Below, piece after piece: positions 1 through 7,833 of a stretch of 64,000 bases of DNA. Made by a program: the position numbers and the translations under genes. The notes under the pieces are model-generated. The model did not search any database. It saw only the letters and a program-made list of their open reading frames with translations, and was not told the origin of the DNA. Where the stretch lies: NCBI RefSeq assembly GCF_012317045.1, contig NZ_CP051154.1, positions 1,488,001-1,552,000 on the forward strand, read 5' to 3'. Within the stretch, counting starts at the first letter, position 1. Each line of letters starts with the position of its first letter. This DNA is from Leifsonia sp. PS1209 (GTDB lineage Bacteria; Actinomycetota; Actinomycetes; Actinomycetales; Microbacteriaceae).

Positions 1-33
1 GCGGCCGAGGAATCCGGAGGAGATGATTCCCAT
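1..33 (-). CDS. 5' end of a divergent gene, product unknown
   Basis: Eleven codons of a minus-strand gene ([11 protein letters not shown]) are visible before the left edge. The ATG at 33-31 is preceded, after six bases, by a good -10 box TAAGCT (plus-strand positions 40-45), the same arrangement seen before many other genes here, so it probably starts a leaderless transcript. It lies back to back with moaA, so a molybdenum-related role is possible, but eleven residues are too few to identify a family. Confidence 0.5.
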   Translation of the reverse strand, partial: MGIISSGFLGR

Positions 34-39
34 GCGCGC

Positions 40-73
40 AGCTTATTACCCGGCCACCCGCGCGGTCTATGGT
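40..73. promoter_or_regulatory. Divergent -10 boxes for the left-edge gene and moaA
   Basis: Minus-strand TAAGCT (40-45) lies six bases before the ATG at 33. Plus-strand TATGGT (68-73) lies seven bases before the moaA ATG at 81. No convincing -35 element is visible for either. The spacing suggests leaderless transcripts in both directions. Confidence 0.45.
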
Positions 74-80
74 GTTGCCT

Positions 81-1145
81 ATGACCGTCGTGAATCTCGG
101 CACACCGCGGAGCGCAGCTCTGCGGACAGAGCCGAGCACGGAGGGCCGCCCGGACACACGGGACCTCGTCGACCGGTACGGCAGGGTCGCCCGCGACCTG
201 CGCGTATCCGTGACGGAGAAATGCTCGCTGCGCTGCACGTACTGCATGCCGGAGGACGGCCTGCCGAGCATCCCGCGCGACGACCTGCTGAGCGCCGTCG
301 AGATCTCCAGGCTGGTGCGCATCGCCACGCGCGACCTCGGCATCACCGAGGTGCGGTTCACCGGCGGGGAGCCGCTGATGCGCGCAGACCTCGCCGAGAT
401 CATCGGCCTGTCCGCGGAGGCGGCGCCGGGCGTCGACCTCTCGATCACGACCAACGGGATCGGACTGGACCACCGCATCCGGAGCCTGGTGGATGCCGGG
501 CTCACCCGGGTGAACGTCTCCCTCGACACGGTCGACAGGGAGCACTTCGCGCGCCTGACCCGGCGCGACAGGCTGCCGGCGGTGCTCGCGGGCATCCGCG
601 CGGCGCACGACGCCGGGCTCATGCCGCTCAAGCTGAACGCCGTGCTGATGCGCGACACGCTCGCCGGCGCCCCCGACCTGCTCGCCTGGGCGATCGAGAA
701 CGGCTGCCGTCTGCGCTTCATCGAGCAGATGCCGCTCGACGCCGACCACACCTGGATGCGCGACAACATGGTGCCCGCCGCCGAACTCCTCGACGTGCTC
801 GGCGCCCGCTTCACCCTCACCGAGGCGGGCAGGGTGGACCCCTCAGCGCCAGCGGAGGAGTGGCTGGTGGACGGTGGGCCAGCGACGGTCGGCATCATCG
901 CGTCGGTGACGCGCTCGTTCTGTTCCGCCTGCGACCGCACCAGGATCACGGCGGAGGGCACGGTGCGCTCCTGCCTGTTCGGCGACGACGAGACCGACCT
1001 GCGCGCACTGCTGCGCGGCGGGGCGGACGACGCCGAGATCGCCCGCTGGTGGCGGGGAGCGATGTGGGGCAAGCAGGCCGGCCACGGGATCGGCGCAGAC
1101 GGGTTCGTGCCTCCGGTGCGGAGCATGGGGGCGATCGGTGGCTGA
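81..1145 (+). CDS. moaA: GTP 3',8-cyclase MoaA
   Basis: A radical SAM enzyme that, with MoaC, converts GTP to cyclic pyranopterin monophosphate, the first step of molybdenum cofactor synthesis. The radical SAM motif CSLRCTYC supplies Cys48, Cys52 and Cys55 for the N-terminal [4Fe-4S] cluster. A second Cys set (CSACDRTR, then Cys 14 residues on) near residue 280 binds the substrate-side cluster. The protein ends in Gly-Gly, the MoaA tail that enters the active site. I place the start at ATG 81, seven bases after a TATGGT box; an in-frame ATG at 69 would overlap that box. It overlaps moaD by eight bases, so the two are co-translated. About 354 residues, normal for the family. Confidence 0.96.
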   Translation: MTVVNLGTPRSAALRTEPSTEGRPDTRDLVDRYGRVARDLRVSVTEKCSLRCTYCMPEDGLPSIPRDDLLSAVEISRLVRIATRDLGITEVRFTGGEPLMRADLAEIIGLSAEAAPGVDLSITTNGIGLDHRIRSLVDAGLTRVNVSLDTVDREHFARLTRRDRLPAVLAGIRAAHDAGLMPLKLNAVLMRDTLAGAPDLLAWAIENGCRLRFIEQMPLDADHTWMRDNMVPAAELLDVLGARFTLTEAGRVDPSAPAEEWLVDGGPATVGIIASVTRSFCSACDRTRITAEGTVRSCLFGDDETDLRALLRGGADDAEIARWWRGAMWGKQAGHGIGADGFVPPVRSMGAIGG

Positions 1146-1398
1146 GTCGGGCGACGGCACCGTGCTCGTGCGGTATTTCGCCGCGGCGGAGGAGGCGGCC
1201 GGGCGGTCGGAGGAGCGCATCCGGCTGGCGGAGCCGACGCTCGGTGCCCTGCGCGCCGAACTGCTCGCCCGCTACGGTGCGCCGATGGAGCTGGTGCTGC
1301 GGTCAGGGTCATTCCTGGTGGATGCGGTCGTGTCGCGCGACCCTGCCAGACGCGTGGCAGGGACCGTGGATGTGCTTCCGCCGTTCGCGGGCGGGTGA
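1138..1398 (+). CDS. moaD: Molybdopterin synthase sulfur carrier subunit MoaD
   Basis: A ubiquitin-like sulfur carrier of 86 residues. It ends in the required Gly-Gly (PPFAGG), whose C-terminal glycine is adenylated by MoeB and thiocarboxylated to feed sulfur to MoaE. The GTG start lies inside the end of moaA (eight-base overlap), which indicates translational coupling. Length and terminal motif are typical of MoaD. MoaE, its partner in molybdopterin synthase, is encoded on the opposite strand about 4 kb away rather than next to it. Confidence 0.93.
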   Translation: MAESGDGTVLVRYFAAAEEAAGRSEERIRLAEPTLGALRAELLARYGAPMELVLRSGSFLVDAVVSRDPARRVAGTVDVLPPFAGG

Positions 1399-1470
1399 CC
1401 TGACCCGATCTGACCTGACCGGTGCGCTAGGGTTGTCGCAACAGTGGGGGCTGAGCAGGGGAGGTGCGCG

Positions 1471-1806
1471 ATGAGCACGCTGATGGACGAATTCGCTGCG
1501 GTGCAACGGCGTCGGCGGAGGGTTGCGCTGCTGATGGTGGCGGCGATCGTCGCCGGGGTCGCCGCGTGGCTGACCGGGCCGATCGGGATCGTGATGATCG
1601 GTTTCGGCGACGCGGCGGGCTGGGCGCTCGCGGCGGCCGGCCTGGTTCTGCTGGCGGCCATGATCGTGGCGATCGTCGCGGCGGTGCGCACGCGCGTCGC
1701 CCCGTCGAGCCAGCCGGGCAAGGCCAACCTGCGCTTCGACGACCCGCTCCCGTCCCGCAACCCGAACGGCGGCAACGCCATGAACGGCTTCCAGATCGGC
1801 TCCTGA
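1471..1806 (+). CDS. Small two-helix membrane protein of unknown function
   Basis: A 111-residue protein. A charged N-terminus (MSTLMDEFAAVQRRRRRV) is followed by two hydrophobic segments at about residues 18-42 and 52-75, then a short Ser/Pro/Asn-rich cytoplasmic-type tail. I chose ATG 1471 because it follows a GGGGAGG ribosome-binding site; an in-frame GTG at 1444 lacks one. It lies 72 bases after moaD and faces modC tail to tail. I recognise no family; its place between moaD and the mod operon may be coincidental. Confidence 0.75.
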   Translation: MSTLMDEFAAVQRRRRRVALLMVAAIVAGVAAWLTGPIGIVMIGFGDAAGWALAAAGLVLLAAMIVAIVAAVRTRVAPSSQPGKANLRFDDPLPSRNPNGGNAMNGFQIGS

Positions 1807-1826
1807 GCCGCGGGCGTCGGCGCGCG

Positions 1827-2954
1827 TCAGAGGGCGTAGACGGGCAGGTCGGCGGGATCGACCGCGACGGTGACCGGCGTGCCCGGCATCAGGGCGAGGT
1901 CGGCGACGACCGACGGCGCGACCAGCGCTGGCAGGCTGTCGGTGCGCACGAGCACGAGGTCGCCGCGGGGCTCCAGGTCGCGCACGGTCGCGGGGAGCCG
2001 GTTCGGGATGTCCGGCGCGGGATCGAGCGCGCGGAGCACCCGCACGGTCGACGGCCGAACGGCGGCGGCGACCCGTGAGCCGATGGGTGGGGCGGGGGAG
2101 GTGGCAGTTCCGTCGAGCACCGTTCCGTCGAGCACCGTTCCGTCCAGCGCGGTCCGGTCGTCGGTGACGATCCCGGATGCGCTGCGCCGCCCGGTGAGCA
2201 GCGTCACCCCGGTCAGCTCGGCGGTGAACGCGCGGCGGGGGCGGTCGAGCACGTCTCTGGTCGGTCCGTCGTCGACGATGCGGCCGTCGTGCATCACGAT
2301 CACCCGATCGGCGAGCAGGTAGGCGTCGAGCGCGTCGTGGCTGACGATCACGGCCGTGCGCCCGGCAAGTGCTCGCGCGAGTGTCTGCCGCACCTCGCCG
2401 GTCACGGCGACATCGAGCGCAGACAGCGGCTCGTCGAGCAGCAGCACCCGGGGTTCGGCGGCGAGGGCGCGGGCCACGGCGACCCGCTGCGCCTGCCCGC
2501 CGGACAGCTCGTCGGGGCGGCGGTCGGCGAACGCCTCCACACCAACGGAGCGCAGCCAGCCATCGGCGACGCCCCGCGCGTCGACCCGGGATGCGCGTCC
2601 GGCCCGCGGACCGAACTCCACGTTCTGCCGCACGGTCAGGTGCGGGAACAGCAGCGGCTCCTGCGCGAGCAGAGCCACCCCGCGGCGGTGCGGCGGCGTC
2701 CAGGCGCCGGGCAGGTCGAACAGCACGTCGCCGCCGAGTGTCGCCCGGCCGGTGTCGGGGCGGACGAGCCCGGCGAGCATCCCGAGCACGGTGGACTTGC
2801 CCGCGCCGTTCGGGCCGAGCACGGCGACGGTCTGTCCGTCTGCGATGCTGAGGTCGATGTCGGTCCCGCGCTCGGACAGCGTCGCGCGCATCCGGACGGT
2901 CGAGTCGGAGTCGCTCACCGCGCCGCCGCTGCGCTCCGCGTCGACGTCGCTCAC
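1827..2954 (-). CDS. modC: Molybdate ABC transporter ATP-binding protein ModC
   Basis: The ATPase of the ModABC molybdate importer. Walker A GPNGAGKS lies at residues 47-54, the ABC signature [15 protein letters not shown] near 154 and Walker [12 protein letters not shown] near 174. A C-terminal TOBE domain (about residues 290-375) is the molybdate-sensing module usual in ModC. The GTG start overlaps the modB stop by four bases (GTGA), so translation is coupled. Residues about 268-285 contain a short tandem repeat (TVLDG units) in the linker between ATPase and TOBE, which is not a family feature. It is the last gene of the minus-strand molybdenum block. Confidence 0.93.
   Translation of the reverse strand: MSDVDAERSGGAVSDSDSTVRMRATLSERGTDIDLSIADGQTVAVLGPNGAGKSTVLGMLAGLVRPDTGRATLGGDVLFDLPGAWTPPHRRGVALLAQEPLLFPHLTVRQNVEFGPRAGRASRVDARGVADGWLRSVGVEAFADRRPDELSGGQAQRVAVARALAAEPRVLLLDEPLSALDVAVTGEVRQTLARALAGRTAVIVSHDALDAYLLADRVIVMHDGRIVDDGPTRDVLDRPRRAFTAELTGVTLLTGRRSASGIVTDDRTALDGTVLDGTVLDGTATSPAPPIGSRVAAAVRPSTVRVLRALDPAPDIPNRLPATVRDLEPRGDLVLVRTDSLPALVAPSVVADLALMPGTPVTVAVDPADLPVYAL
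2107..2151 (-). repeat. Three 15-bp tandem units inside modC
   Basis: Units at 2107-2121 and 2122-2136 are identical (GTTCCGTCGAGCACC on the plus strand). The third, 2137-2151, has two changes. Read on the coding strand they encode repeated TVLDG in the linker before the TOBE domain. Because the unit is in frame, copy number could change without breaking the gene. Confidence 0.85.
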
Positions 2955-3799
2955 CGCGCCGCCGCCTGCTCCGACCGGCGGGCAGACCCACCGACCGCCC
3001 GCAGCCGCCGCCGTCCCGGCTCGCCGGCGCCGTGTGCCACCGCGACCACCACCACCGCCACTGCGATCAGCACCAGCGAGAGCGCGACCGCCGCATCCGG
3101 GTCGGTCTCGCGCTGCAGGTAGATCTCCAGCGGCAGGGTGCGGGTGACACCCTGCAGGCTGCCCGCGAAGGCGAGGGTCGCGCCGAACTCGCCGAGGGCG
3201 CGGGCGAACGACAGGATCGCGCCGGATAGCAGGGCGGGAAGCACCAGCGGCAGCGTCACCCGGAACAGCACCGTCGCCGGCCGCGCTCCCAGGGTCGCGG
3301 CGACCGCCTCGAACCGGGTTCCCGCCGTGCGGAGGGCGCCCTCCAGGCTCAGCACCAGGAATGGCAGGGCGACGAACGTCTGCGCCAGCACCACCGCCGT
3401 CGTCGAGAACGCCACGTCCAGCGCGCCGCCGAGGAGGCCGCGCCGGCCGAACAGGTAGAGCAGGGCCAGACCGCCCACGACCGGCGGCAGCACCAGCGGC
3501 AGCAGCACCACCGCGCGCACCACCCGCTGCCCGCGGAACGGCACCCGCGCCAGCACCGTCGCCATCGGCACCCCCAGCAGCACGCAGAGCGCGGTCGCGG
3601 CCAGCGAGGTGCGCAGGCTCAGCCCGAGCGCATCCAGCGACGACGGCGACGTGATCAGCGGGATGAACTCGCCCCAGTCGACCCGCAGCAGCATCGCGAC
3701 CAGCGGAAGCAGCACGAACAGTCCGCCGAGCACCGCCAGCGCGACGATCCAGCCGGGCACGTCGAGGCGGCGCGGCGGCGACACCACGCTACGGAGCAC
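2951..3799 (-). CDS. modB: Molybdate ABC transporter permease ModB
   Basis: The membrane channel subunit of the molybdate importer, 282 residues with about six hydrophobic helices. The EAA-type loop ([21 protein letters not shown]), which docks on the ATPase, lies near residue 175. The GTG start at 3799 lies within the last codons of modA (11-base overlap), so the genes are probably co-translated; GTG codons at 3787 and 3784 are possible alternatives. It overlaps modC by four bases. Gene order modA-modB-modC is the standard one. Confidence 0.93.
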   Translation of the reverse strand: MLRSVVSPPRRLDVPGWIVALAVLGGLFVLLPLVAMLLRVDWGEFIPLITSPSSLDALGLSLRTSLAATALCVLLGVPMATVLARVPFRGQRVVRAVVLLPLVLPPVVGGLALLYLFGRRGLLGGALDVAFSTTAVVLAQTFVALPFLVLSLEGALRTAGTRFEAVAATLGARPATVLFRVTLPLVLPALLSGAILSFARALGEFGATLAFAGSLQGVTRTLPLEIYLQRETDPDAAVALSLVLIAVAVVVVAVAHGAGEPGRRRLRAVGGSARRSEQAAAR

Positions 3800-4628
3800 C
3801 GAACCCGGCGGCCGCGAGCACGGCGCGGCCCTTCCCGCCGGTGACGAAGTCGATGAACGCCGCGGCCCCCTTCGGGTTGGGCGCCCCGGCCACCGCCACG
3901 ATCGGGTACGTGTTGACCACGCCGGACGCCTCCGGGAAGGCGACGGATGCGACCTTCGAGCCTGCCCCCTTCACGTCCGTCACGTAGACGATCCCGGCGT
4001 CCGCCTCGCCGGACTCCACCTTGCCGAGCACGTCGGTCACCGACGACTCCTGGCTCACCGGCGTGAGCGTCACCCCGCTCGACGCCTCCACTTTCGCGGT
4101 CGCGGCCCCACACGGCACCTGCGGAGCGCACACGACGGTCTTCACCCCCGGCTTCGCGAGGTCGGCGAACCCGGTGATCTTCGCCGGGTTGCCGGGAGGG
4201 ACGGCGATGGCGAGGACGTTCGTGGCGAAGTCGACCGGTTTCCCGTCCGCCAGCTTCGCCGTGACCGCCTTCGCCATATTGGCCCCGTCCGCCGACGCGA
4301 ACACGTCGGCGGGGGCGCCCTCGGTCAGCTGCGAGACCAGGTCGGACGACCCGGCGAAACTGAAGGTGACCTTCGCCCCGGGATGCGCGGACTCGAACGT
4401 CTTCCCGAGCGCGGTGAAACTGGACGTCAGCGATGCAGCCGCGAACACGGTGACCGTGCCGCCGACCGTATCCGCCGACGCCGACCCCGTGGATGCGGTG
4501 GGCTGCGTCGCGGAGGAGGCCGCGCATCCGGAGAGCAGGAGGGCGGGGGCGAGGGCCGCTGCCGCGATGGCTGCGATGGAGCGTCGGTGCACGGTCAGTC
4601 GTCGGGGCACGGTCGGTCGTCTGGACAC
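3789..4628 (-). CDS. modA: Molybdate-binding lipoprotein ModA
   Basis: The extracytoplasmic solute-binding protein of the molybdate importer, 279 residues. An arginine-rich n-region and a hydrophobic stretch end in the lipobox LLSGC, so it should be lipid-anchored outside the membrane. After that comes the periplasmic-binding fold, with the ModA-typical pattern [12 protein letters not shown] near its start. The GTG at 4628 has an AAGGA ribosome-binding site and lies two bases after the preceding stop codon. In-frame GTG codons at 4610 and 4592 sit in repeat copies of the same sequence, so the exact start is uncertain. Confidence 0.92.
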   Translation of the reverse strand: MSRRPTVPRRLTVHRRSIAAIAAAALAPALLLSGCAASSATQPTASTGSASADTVGGTVTVFAAASLTSSFTALGKTFESAHPGAKVTFSFAGSSDLVSQLTEGAPADVFASADGANMAKAVTAKLADGKPVDFATNVLAIAVPPGNPAKITGFADLAKPGVKTVVCAPQVPCGAATAKVEASSGVTLTPVSQESSVTDVLGKVESGEADAGIVYVTDVKGAGSKVASVAFPEASGVVNTYPIVAVAGAPNPKGAAAFIDFVTGGKGRAVLAAAGFGAP

Positions 4629-4637
4629 GGTCAGTCC
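4590..4637 (-). repeat. 18-bp tandem repeat spanning the modA start
   Basis: Units beginning CACGGTC start at 4590, 4608 and 4626; two are complete 18-mers and the last is partial. On the coding strand each carries an in-frame GTG followed by a short Arg-rich stretch ([16 protein letters not shown]). The modA start codon and the n-region of its signal peptide are therefore built from the repeat. Confidence 0.8.
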
Positions 4638-5035
4638 TTCCCGATGGGGGTCTCGACGATGACGGTGGTCGCCTTCACGACCGCGACGGCGACCGAGCCG
4701 GGTTCGAGCCCCAGTTCGCGCACCGCCTCGCTGCTCATCAGCGACACCACCCGGTGTGGGCCGCACTGCAGCTCCACCTGGGCCATGACCGTGTCCATCA
4801 CGATGCCGGTCACCAGTCCGACGAAGCGGTTGCGGGCCGAGCGCGCGACGCCGGACGGGTCGGCGGGGAGCACGGCGTTCTGCTTGGCGAGCTGGGCGAG
4901 TTCGAGCCCGTCCACCACGGTGCGGCCCGCACTGTCCGTCGCGCTTCCGAGCGTCCCGGCGTCGATCCATCTGCGCACGGTGTCGTCGCTCACCCCGAGG
5001 TAGAGCGCGGCGTCTTTAATCCGAATCTGCGGCAC
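4631..5035 (-). CDS. HTH-TOBE molybdate-binding protein (Mop/ModE-like)
   Basis: A 134-residue protein with an N-terminal MerR/excisionase-type helix-turn-helix (IKDAALYLGVSDDTVRRWID, residues about 5-24) joined to a single TOBE/Mop domain (about 65-134), the fold that binds molybdate or tungstate oxyanions. It is either a small molybdate-responsive regulator or a storage protein. It sits directly before modA with a two-base gap, which favours local control of molybdate uptake. I start it at GTG 5035, seven bases after a TATCGT box; a GTG at 5044 would overlap that box. It differs from E. coli ModE, which has a longer HTH domain and two TOBE repeats. Confidence 0.85.
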   Translation of the reverse strand: MPQIRIKDAALYLGVSDDTVRRWIDAGTLGSATDSAGRTVVDGLELAQLAKQNAVLPADPSGVARSARNRFVGLVTGIVMDTVMAQVELQCGPHRVVSLMSSEAVRELGLEPGSVAVAVVKATTVIVETPIGKD

Positions 5036-5042
5036 AAAACAC

Positions 5043-5048
5043 ACGATA
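5043..5048 (-). promoter_or_regulatory. -10 box before the HTH-TOBE gene
   Basis: Minus-strand TATCGT ends seven bases before the GTG at 5035, in the 48-base gap after moaE. It would let the HTH-TOBE, modA, modB and modC genes be transcribed separately from the cofactor genes upstream. Confidence 0.4.
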
Positions 5049-5083
5049 GCGCCGCATCTGCGTCAGTGCACGCGGATCTGCGG

Positions 5084-5497
5084 CTAGAGGCCCACCCACT
5101 CGGAGACGCCGTCGGCGAAGTGCTGGCGCTTCCAGATCGGCACGCGCCCCTTGATCAGCTCGACGAGAGCGGCGCAGGCCTCGAACGCCTCCGCTCGGTG
5201 CGGTGCCGCGACGGCGGCGATGAGCGCCGGGTCTCCGATGGTCAGCGAGCCGACCCTGTGCTCCGCGGCGACCCTGAGGCCCGTCCGCGACGCGATCTCC
5301 TCGCAGCACTCGCGGAGGAACCGCTCGGCCTCCGGATGCGCCCGGTAGTCGAGCGAGACGACGCTGCGCCCTCCGTCGTGGTAGCGCACGATTCCCTGGA
5401 AGGAGACGACGGCGCCGGACTCGGCCCGCCAGACGAACTCGTCGACCGCCGTGCCGTCGAGAGGGTCGGCGCTGATCGAGGCGTAGACGTCGCTCAT
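5084..5497 (-). CDS. moaE: Molybdopterin synthase catalytic subunit MoaE
   Basis: The large subunit of molybdopterin synthase, 137 residues. It transfers two sulfurs from thiocarboxylated MoaD to cyclic pyranopterin monophosphate. Family signatures are visible: GAVVSFQGIVR near residue 28, LDYRAHPEAE near 49, HRVGSLTIGDPA in the middle, and the C-terminal lysine-bearing segment VPIWKRQHFADG. The ATG overlaps the moaCB stop by four bases (ATGA), so translation is coupled. Length is normal. Confidence 0.95.
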   Translation of the reverse strand: MSDVYASISADPLDGTAVDEFVWRAESGAVVSFQGIVRYHDGGRSVVSLDYRAHPEAERFLRECCEEIASRTGLRVAAEHRVGSLTIGDPALIAAVAAPHRAEAFEACAALVELIKGRVPIWKRQHFADGVSEWVGL

Positions 5498-6585
5498 CGG
5501 GTGTGGTCGCCTCCGCGCAGTTGGTCGAGCAGGTGGGGGAGCAGGTCGTCGAGCACGGCGAGGCCGTCGGACACGCCGCCGCGCGAACCGGGCAGGTTCA
5601 CCACGACCGTTCCACCCGCGACCCCGGCGACGCCCCTGCTCAGAGCGGCGAGCGGCGTGTGCGCAGCGCCGCGGGCGCGCAGGGCCTCCGCGACGCCGGG
5701 CAGGGTCCTGTCGAGCACGGCGGCGGTCGCCTCCGGCGTGCGGTCGGTGGGGGAGACCCCGGTGCCCCCGGTGGTCAGGAGGACGGCAGGGCGGGCGGAC
5801 AGTGCATCCCGGATGGCCGGGGCGATGTCGGCGTCCGCGACCACCCGCACCTCGGCGGGAAGGCGACGCTCGGCCAGCCACGCGGCGATCACCGGGCCGG
5901 TGGTGTCCTCGGCCTCCCCGGCGGCGGCGCGGGTGGAGGAGACGATGACGATGGCGGTGGATGCGGTGGGTGCGGTCGCAGTGTCGCCGCTTGCGTGGGC
6001 CGGTGCGCCCGCATGCTCCGCCTCCGCATCCTCCCTCCGCCACTCGCCGCGCTTGCCGCCGCTCTTGGACAGCAGCTGAACGTCGGTCAGCGTCGCAGCG
6101 GGGTCGACGGCCTTGATCATGTCGTGCAGCGTGAGGCCGGCGACCGCCACCGCCGTCAGCGCCTCCATCTCCACTCCGGTGCGTCCGTGCGTGCGGGTCG
6201 TCGCCTGGATGTCGATCACCCCGGCCTCCGCGTCGAGCGAGAACTCGATGTCCACCGCGGACAGCGGAAGCGGGTGGCAGAGCGGGATCAGTTCCGAGGT
6301 GCGTTTCGCCCCGCCGATCCCGGCGAGCCGAGCCGTGGCGAGCACGTCGGCCTTGGGGAGGTCGTCGGCGCGGACAAGCCGCACCACGTCCGACCGGGTG
6401 ACGACGCGCCCGCGCGCCACGGCCTCCCGATCGGTCTCCGGCTTGCCGCCGACGTCGACCATCCTGGCGCGCCCGTCGCCGTCGAGGTGGCTGAGCCGTG
6501 CCTGCGACCCAGCACCAGACCCCGCTGCACCAGACCCCGCTGCACCAGACTCCGCAGCACCCGTTCCCACAGCATCCCCGCTCAT
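5494..6585 (-). CDS. moaCB: MoaC-MogA/MoaB fusion, molybdenum cofactor synthesis
   Basis: A two-domain protein of about 363 residues. The first domain (about residues 30-190) is MoaC, cyclic pyranopterin monophosphate synthase; it has LIPLCHPLPLS and the segment GVEMEALTAVAVAGLTLHDM with the conserved Met-Glu-Ala-Leu-Thr. The second (about 210-355) is a MogA/MoaB domain with LLTTGGTGVSPTDRTPEA, which adenylates molybdopterin. A linker of about 20 residues joins them. The N-terminal 25 residues are a low-complexity Gly-Ala-Ser tract made by tandem repeats. ATG 6585 overlaps the moeA stop by four bases; GTG 6594 is a possible earlier start. Confidence 0.94.
   Translation of the reverse strand: MSGDAVGTGAAESGAAGSGAAGSGAGSQARLSHLDGDGRARMVDVGGKPETDREAVARGRVVTRSDVVRLVRADDLPKADVLATARLAGIGGAKRTSELIPLCHPLPLSAVDIEFSLDAEAGVIDIQATTRTHGRTGVEMEALTAVAVAGLTLHDMIKAVDPAATLTDVQLLSKSGGKRGEWRREDAEAEHAGAPAHASGDTATAPTASTAIVIVSSTRAAAGEAEDTTGPVIAAWLAERRLPAEVRVVADADIAPAIRDALSARPAVLLTTGGTGVSPTDRTPEATAAVLDRTLPGVAEALRARGAAHTPLAALSRGVAGVAGGTVVVNLPGSRGGVSDGLAVLDDLLPHLLDQLRGGDHTR
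6512..6556 (-). repeat. Three 15-bp tandem units at the moaCB N-terminus
   Basis: GCACCAGACCCCGCT occurs at 6512-6526 and 6527-6541, with a two-mismatch copy at 6542-6556. On the coding strand they encode Ser-Gly-Ala-Ala-Gly type repeats ahead of the MoaC fold. The unit is in frame, so copy-number change would alter only the disordered tail. Confidence 0.85.
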
Positions 6586-7829
6586 AGAGTCCACACTGTC
6601 ACGTCGTCGCCCGCCGCGAGCGCTTCCGTCTCCGCAGGCACGTCGATCAGCACGTCCGCCCTGGCCATCGCGGCCACCAGGTGCGAGCTCGGCCCTGCCA
6701 CCTGCTCGACCGTGCCGTCCGGCAGCCGCCTGCCCCGCAGGAACTGCCGTTTCCCCACCACCGACCGCAGCTCGGCGGCGAGCTGCGCGGTCTCCACGCC
6801 CGCGGGGGCGAGCCCGGCGGAGGCACGCAGCAGGTCGCGCAGGAACACCGTGAACGACACCTGCGTGCTCACCGGGTTGCCGGGGAACGACAGCACGGGC
6901 ACACCGGCGACGACCGCCGTCGCCTGTGGTCCGCCCGGCTGCATCGCGACCGTCACCACCTCGGCTCCGTGCGGCTGCAGCACCTCCCGCACCACCTCGT
7001 ACGCGCCTTTCGAGATGCCGCCGGAGGTGACGACGAGGTCGCTCGCGCCCACCGCATCCATCAGCGCCCGCTCGAACTCGTCGTGGTCGTCGCTCGTCGC
7101 CGTGCGCACCGAGACGACGGCGCCGGACTCCTGCACCAGCGCGGCGAGCGCGATGCCGTTGGCGTCGAACACCTGGCCGAACCCGGCGGGCGTCCCGTCC
7201 GTGCCCTTTTCGGCGCTGCCCTTTTCGGCACTCACGAGCTCCGCGCCGGTCGTGAGGATGCCGACGCGCAGCAGCTGTCGCACCTCGACGGCCTCCACCC
7301 CCGCAGCCGCCAGCGCGGCCAGGTGGCGCGCGGCCAGCCGGACCCCGGCCTCGACCAGCACGTCGCCCCTGCGCAGGTCGCTTCCCCGCTCGCGCACGTA
7401 CTCGCCCGCACGGCGGGACCGGCCGATCGTGACCACGGCGCCCCTCAGGTCGTCGTCGCGGCCGAGCACCAGGTCGGTGTCCTCCACCGGGACGATCGTG
7501 TCCGCTCCGCTCGGCACCGGCGCGCCGGTCATGATCCGCAGCGCCGTGCCCGGCGTGAGGATGACCGGAACGGTGTGCCCGGCCGGGATGTCGCCGCTGA
7601 CCTCGAGCGCGACGGGGACGTTCCGGATGTCGGAGGAGCGGACGGCGTACCCGTCCATCTGCGAGTTGCGGAACAGCGGCAGGTCCACGTCGGAGCGCAC
7701 GGCGGCGGCCGTCACCCTCCCGGCGGCCTGCGCGAGCGGCAGGCGCTCCGTCGTCCCCCCGGCGAGCAACGGCTCGACCAGCCGGGCGATGGTCTCTGCG
7801 TGCTCCTCGACCGTGCGCGGTGGCGTCAT
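6582..7829 (-). CDS. moeA: Molybdopterin molybdenumtransferase MoeA
   Basis: Inserts molybdate into adenylated molybdopterin, the last step of cofactor assembly, 415 residues. The N-terminal MoeA region includes LPLFRNSQMDGYAVRSSD (about residue 50) and IMTGAPVPSGADTIVPVED (about 95). The MogA-like central domain has LVVTSGGISKGAYEVVRE near residue 265. The C-terminal beta-barrel domain follows. The ATG lies four bases beyond the end of moeB, and the gene overlaps moaCB by four bases. A GATACT box six bases before the ATG overlaps the moeB stop, so moeA may also have its own leaderless promoter. Confidence 0.95.
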   Translation of the reverse strand: MTPPRTVEEHAETIARLVEPLLAGGTTERLPLAQAAGRVTAAAVRSDVDLPLFRNSQMDGYAVRSSDIRNVPVALEVSGDIPAGHTVPVILTPGTALRIMTGAPVPSGADTIVPVEDTDLVLGRDDDLRGAVVTIGRSRRAGEYVRERGSDLRRGDVLVEAGVRLAARHLAALAAAGVEAVEVRQLLRVGILTTGAELVSAEKGSAEKGTDGTPAGFGQVFDANGIALAALVQESGAVVSVRTATSDDHDEFERALMDAVGASDLVVTSGGISKGAYEVVREVLQPHGAEVVTVAMQPGGPQATAVVAGVPVLSFPGNPVSTQVSFTVFLRDLLRASAGLAPAGVETAQLAAELRSVVGKRQFLRGRRLPDGTVEQVAGPSSHLVAAMARADVLIDVPAETEALAAGDDVTVWTL

Positions 7830-7833
7830 GGTC

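Noticed and set aside
69..80. An earlier ATG for moaA at 69.
   Set aside because: It overlaps the likely -10 box; ATG 81 has the spacing seen for other leaderless genes, and the extra four residues add nothing conserved.
23..1474. A 483-codon plus-strand frame overlapping moaA and moaD.
   Set aside because: It is an Arg/Pro-rich out-of-frame reading of two clearly recognised genes.
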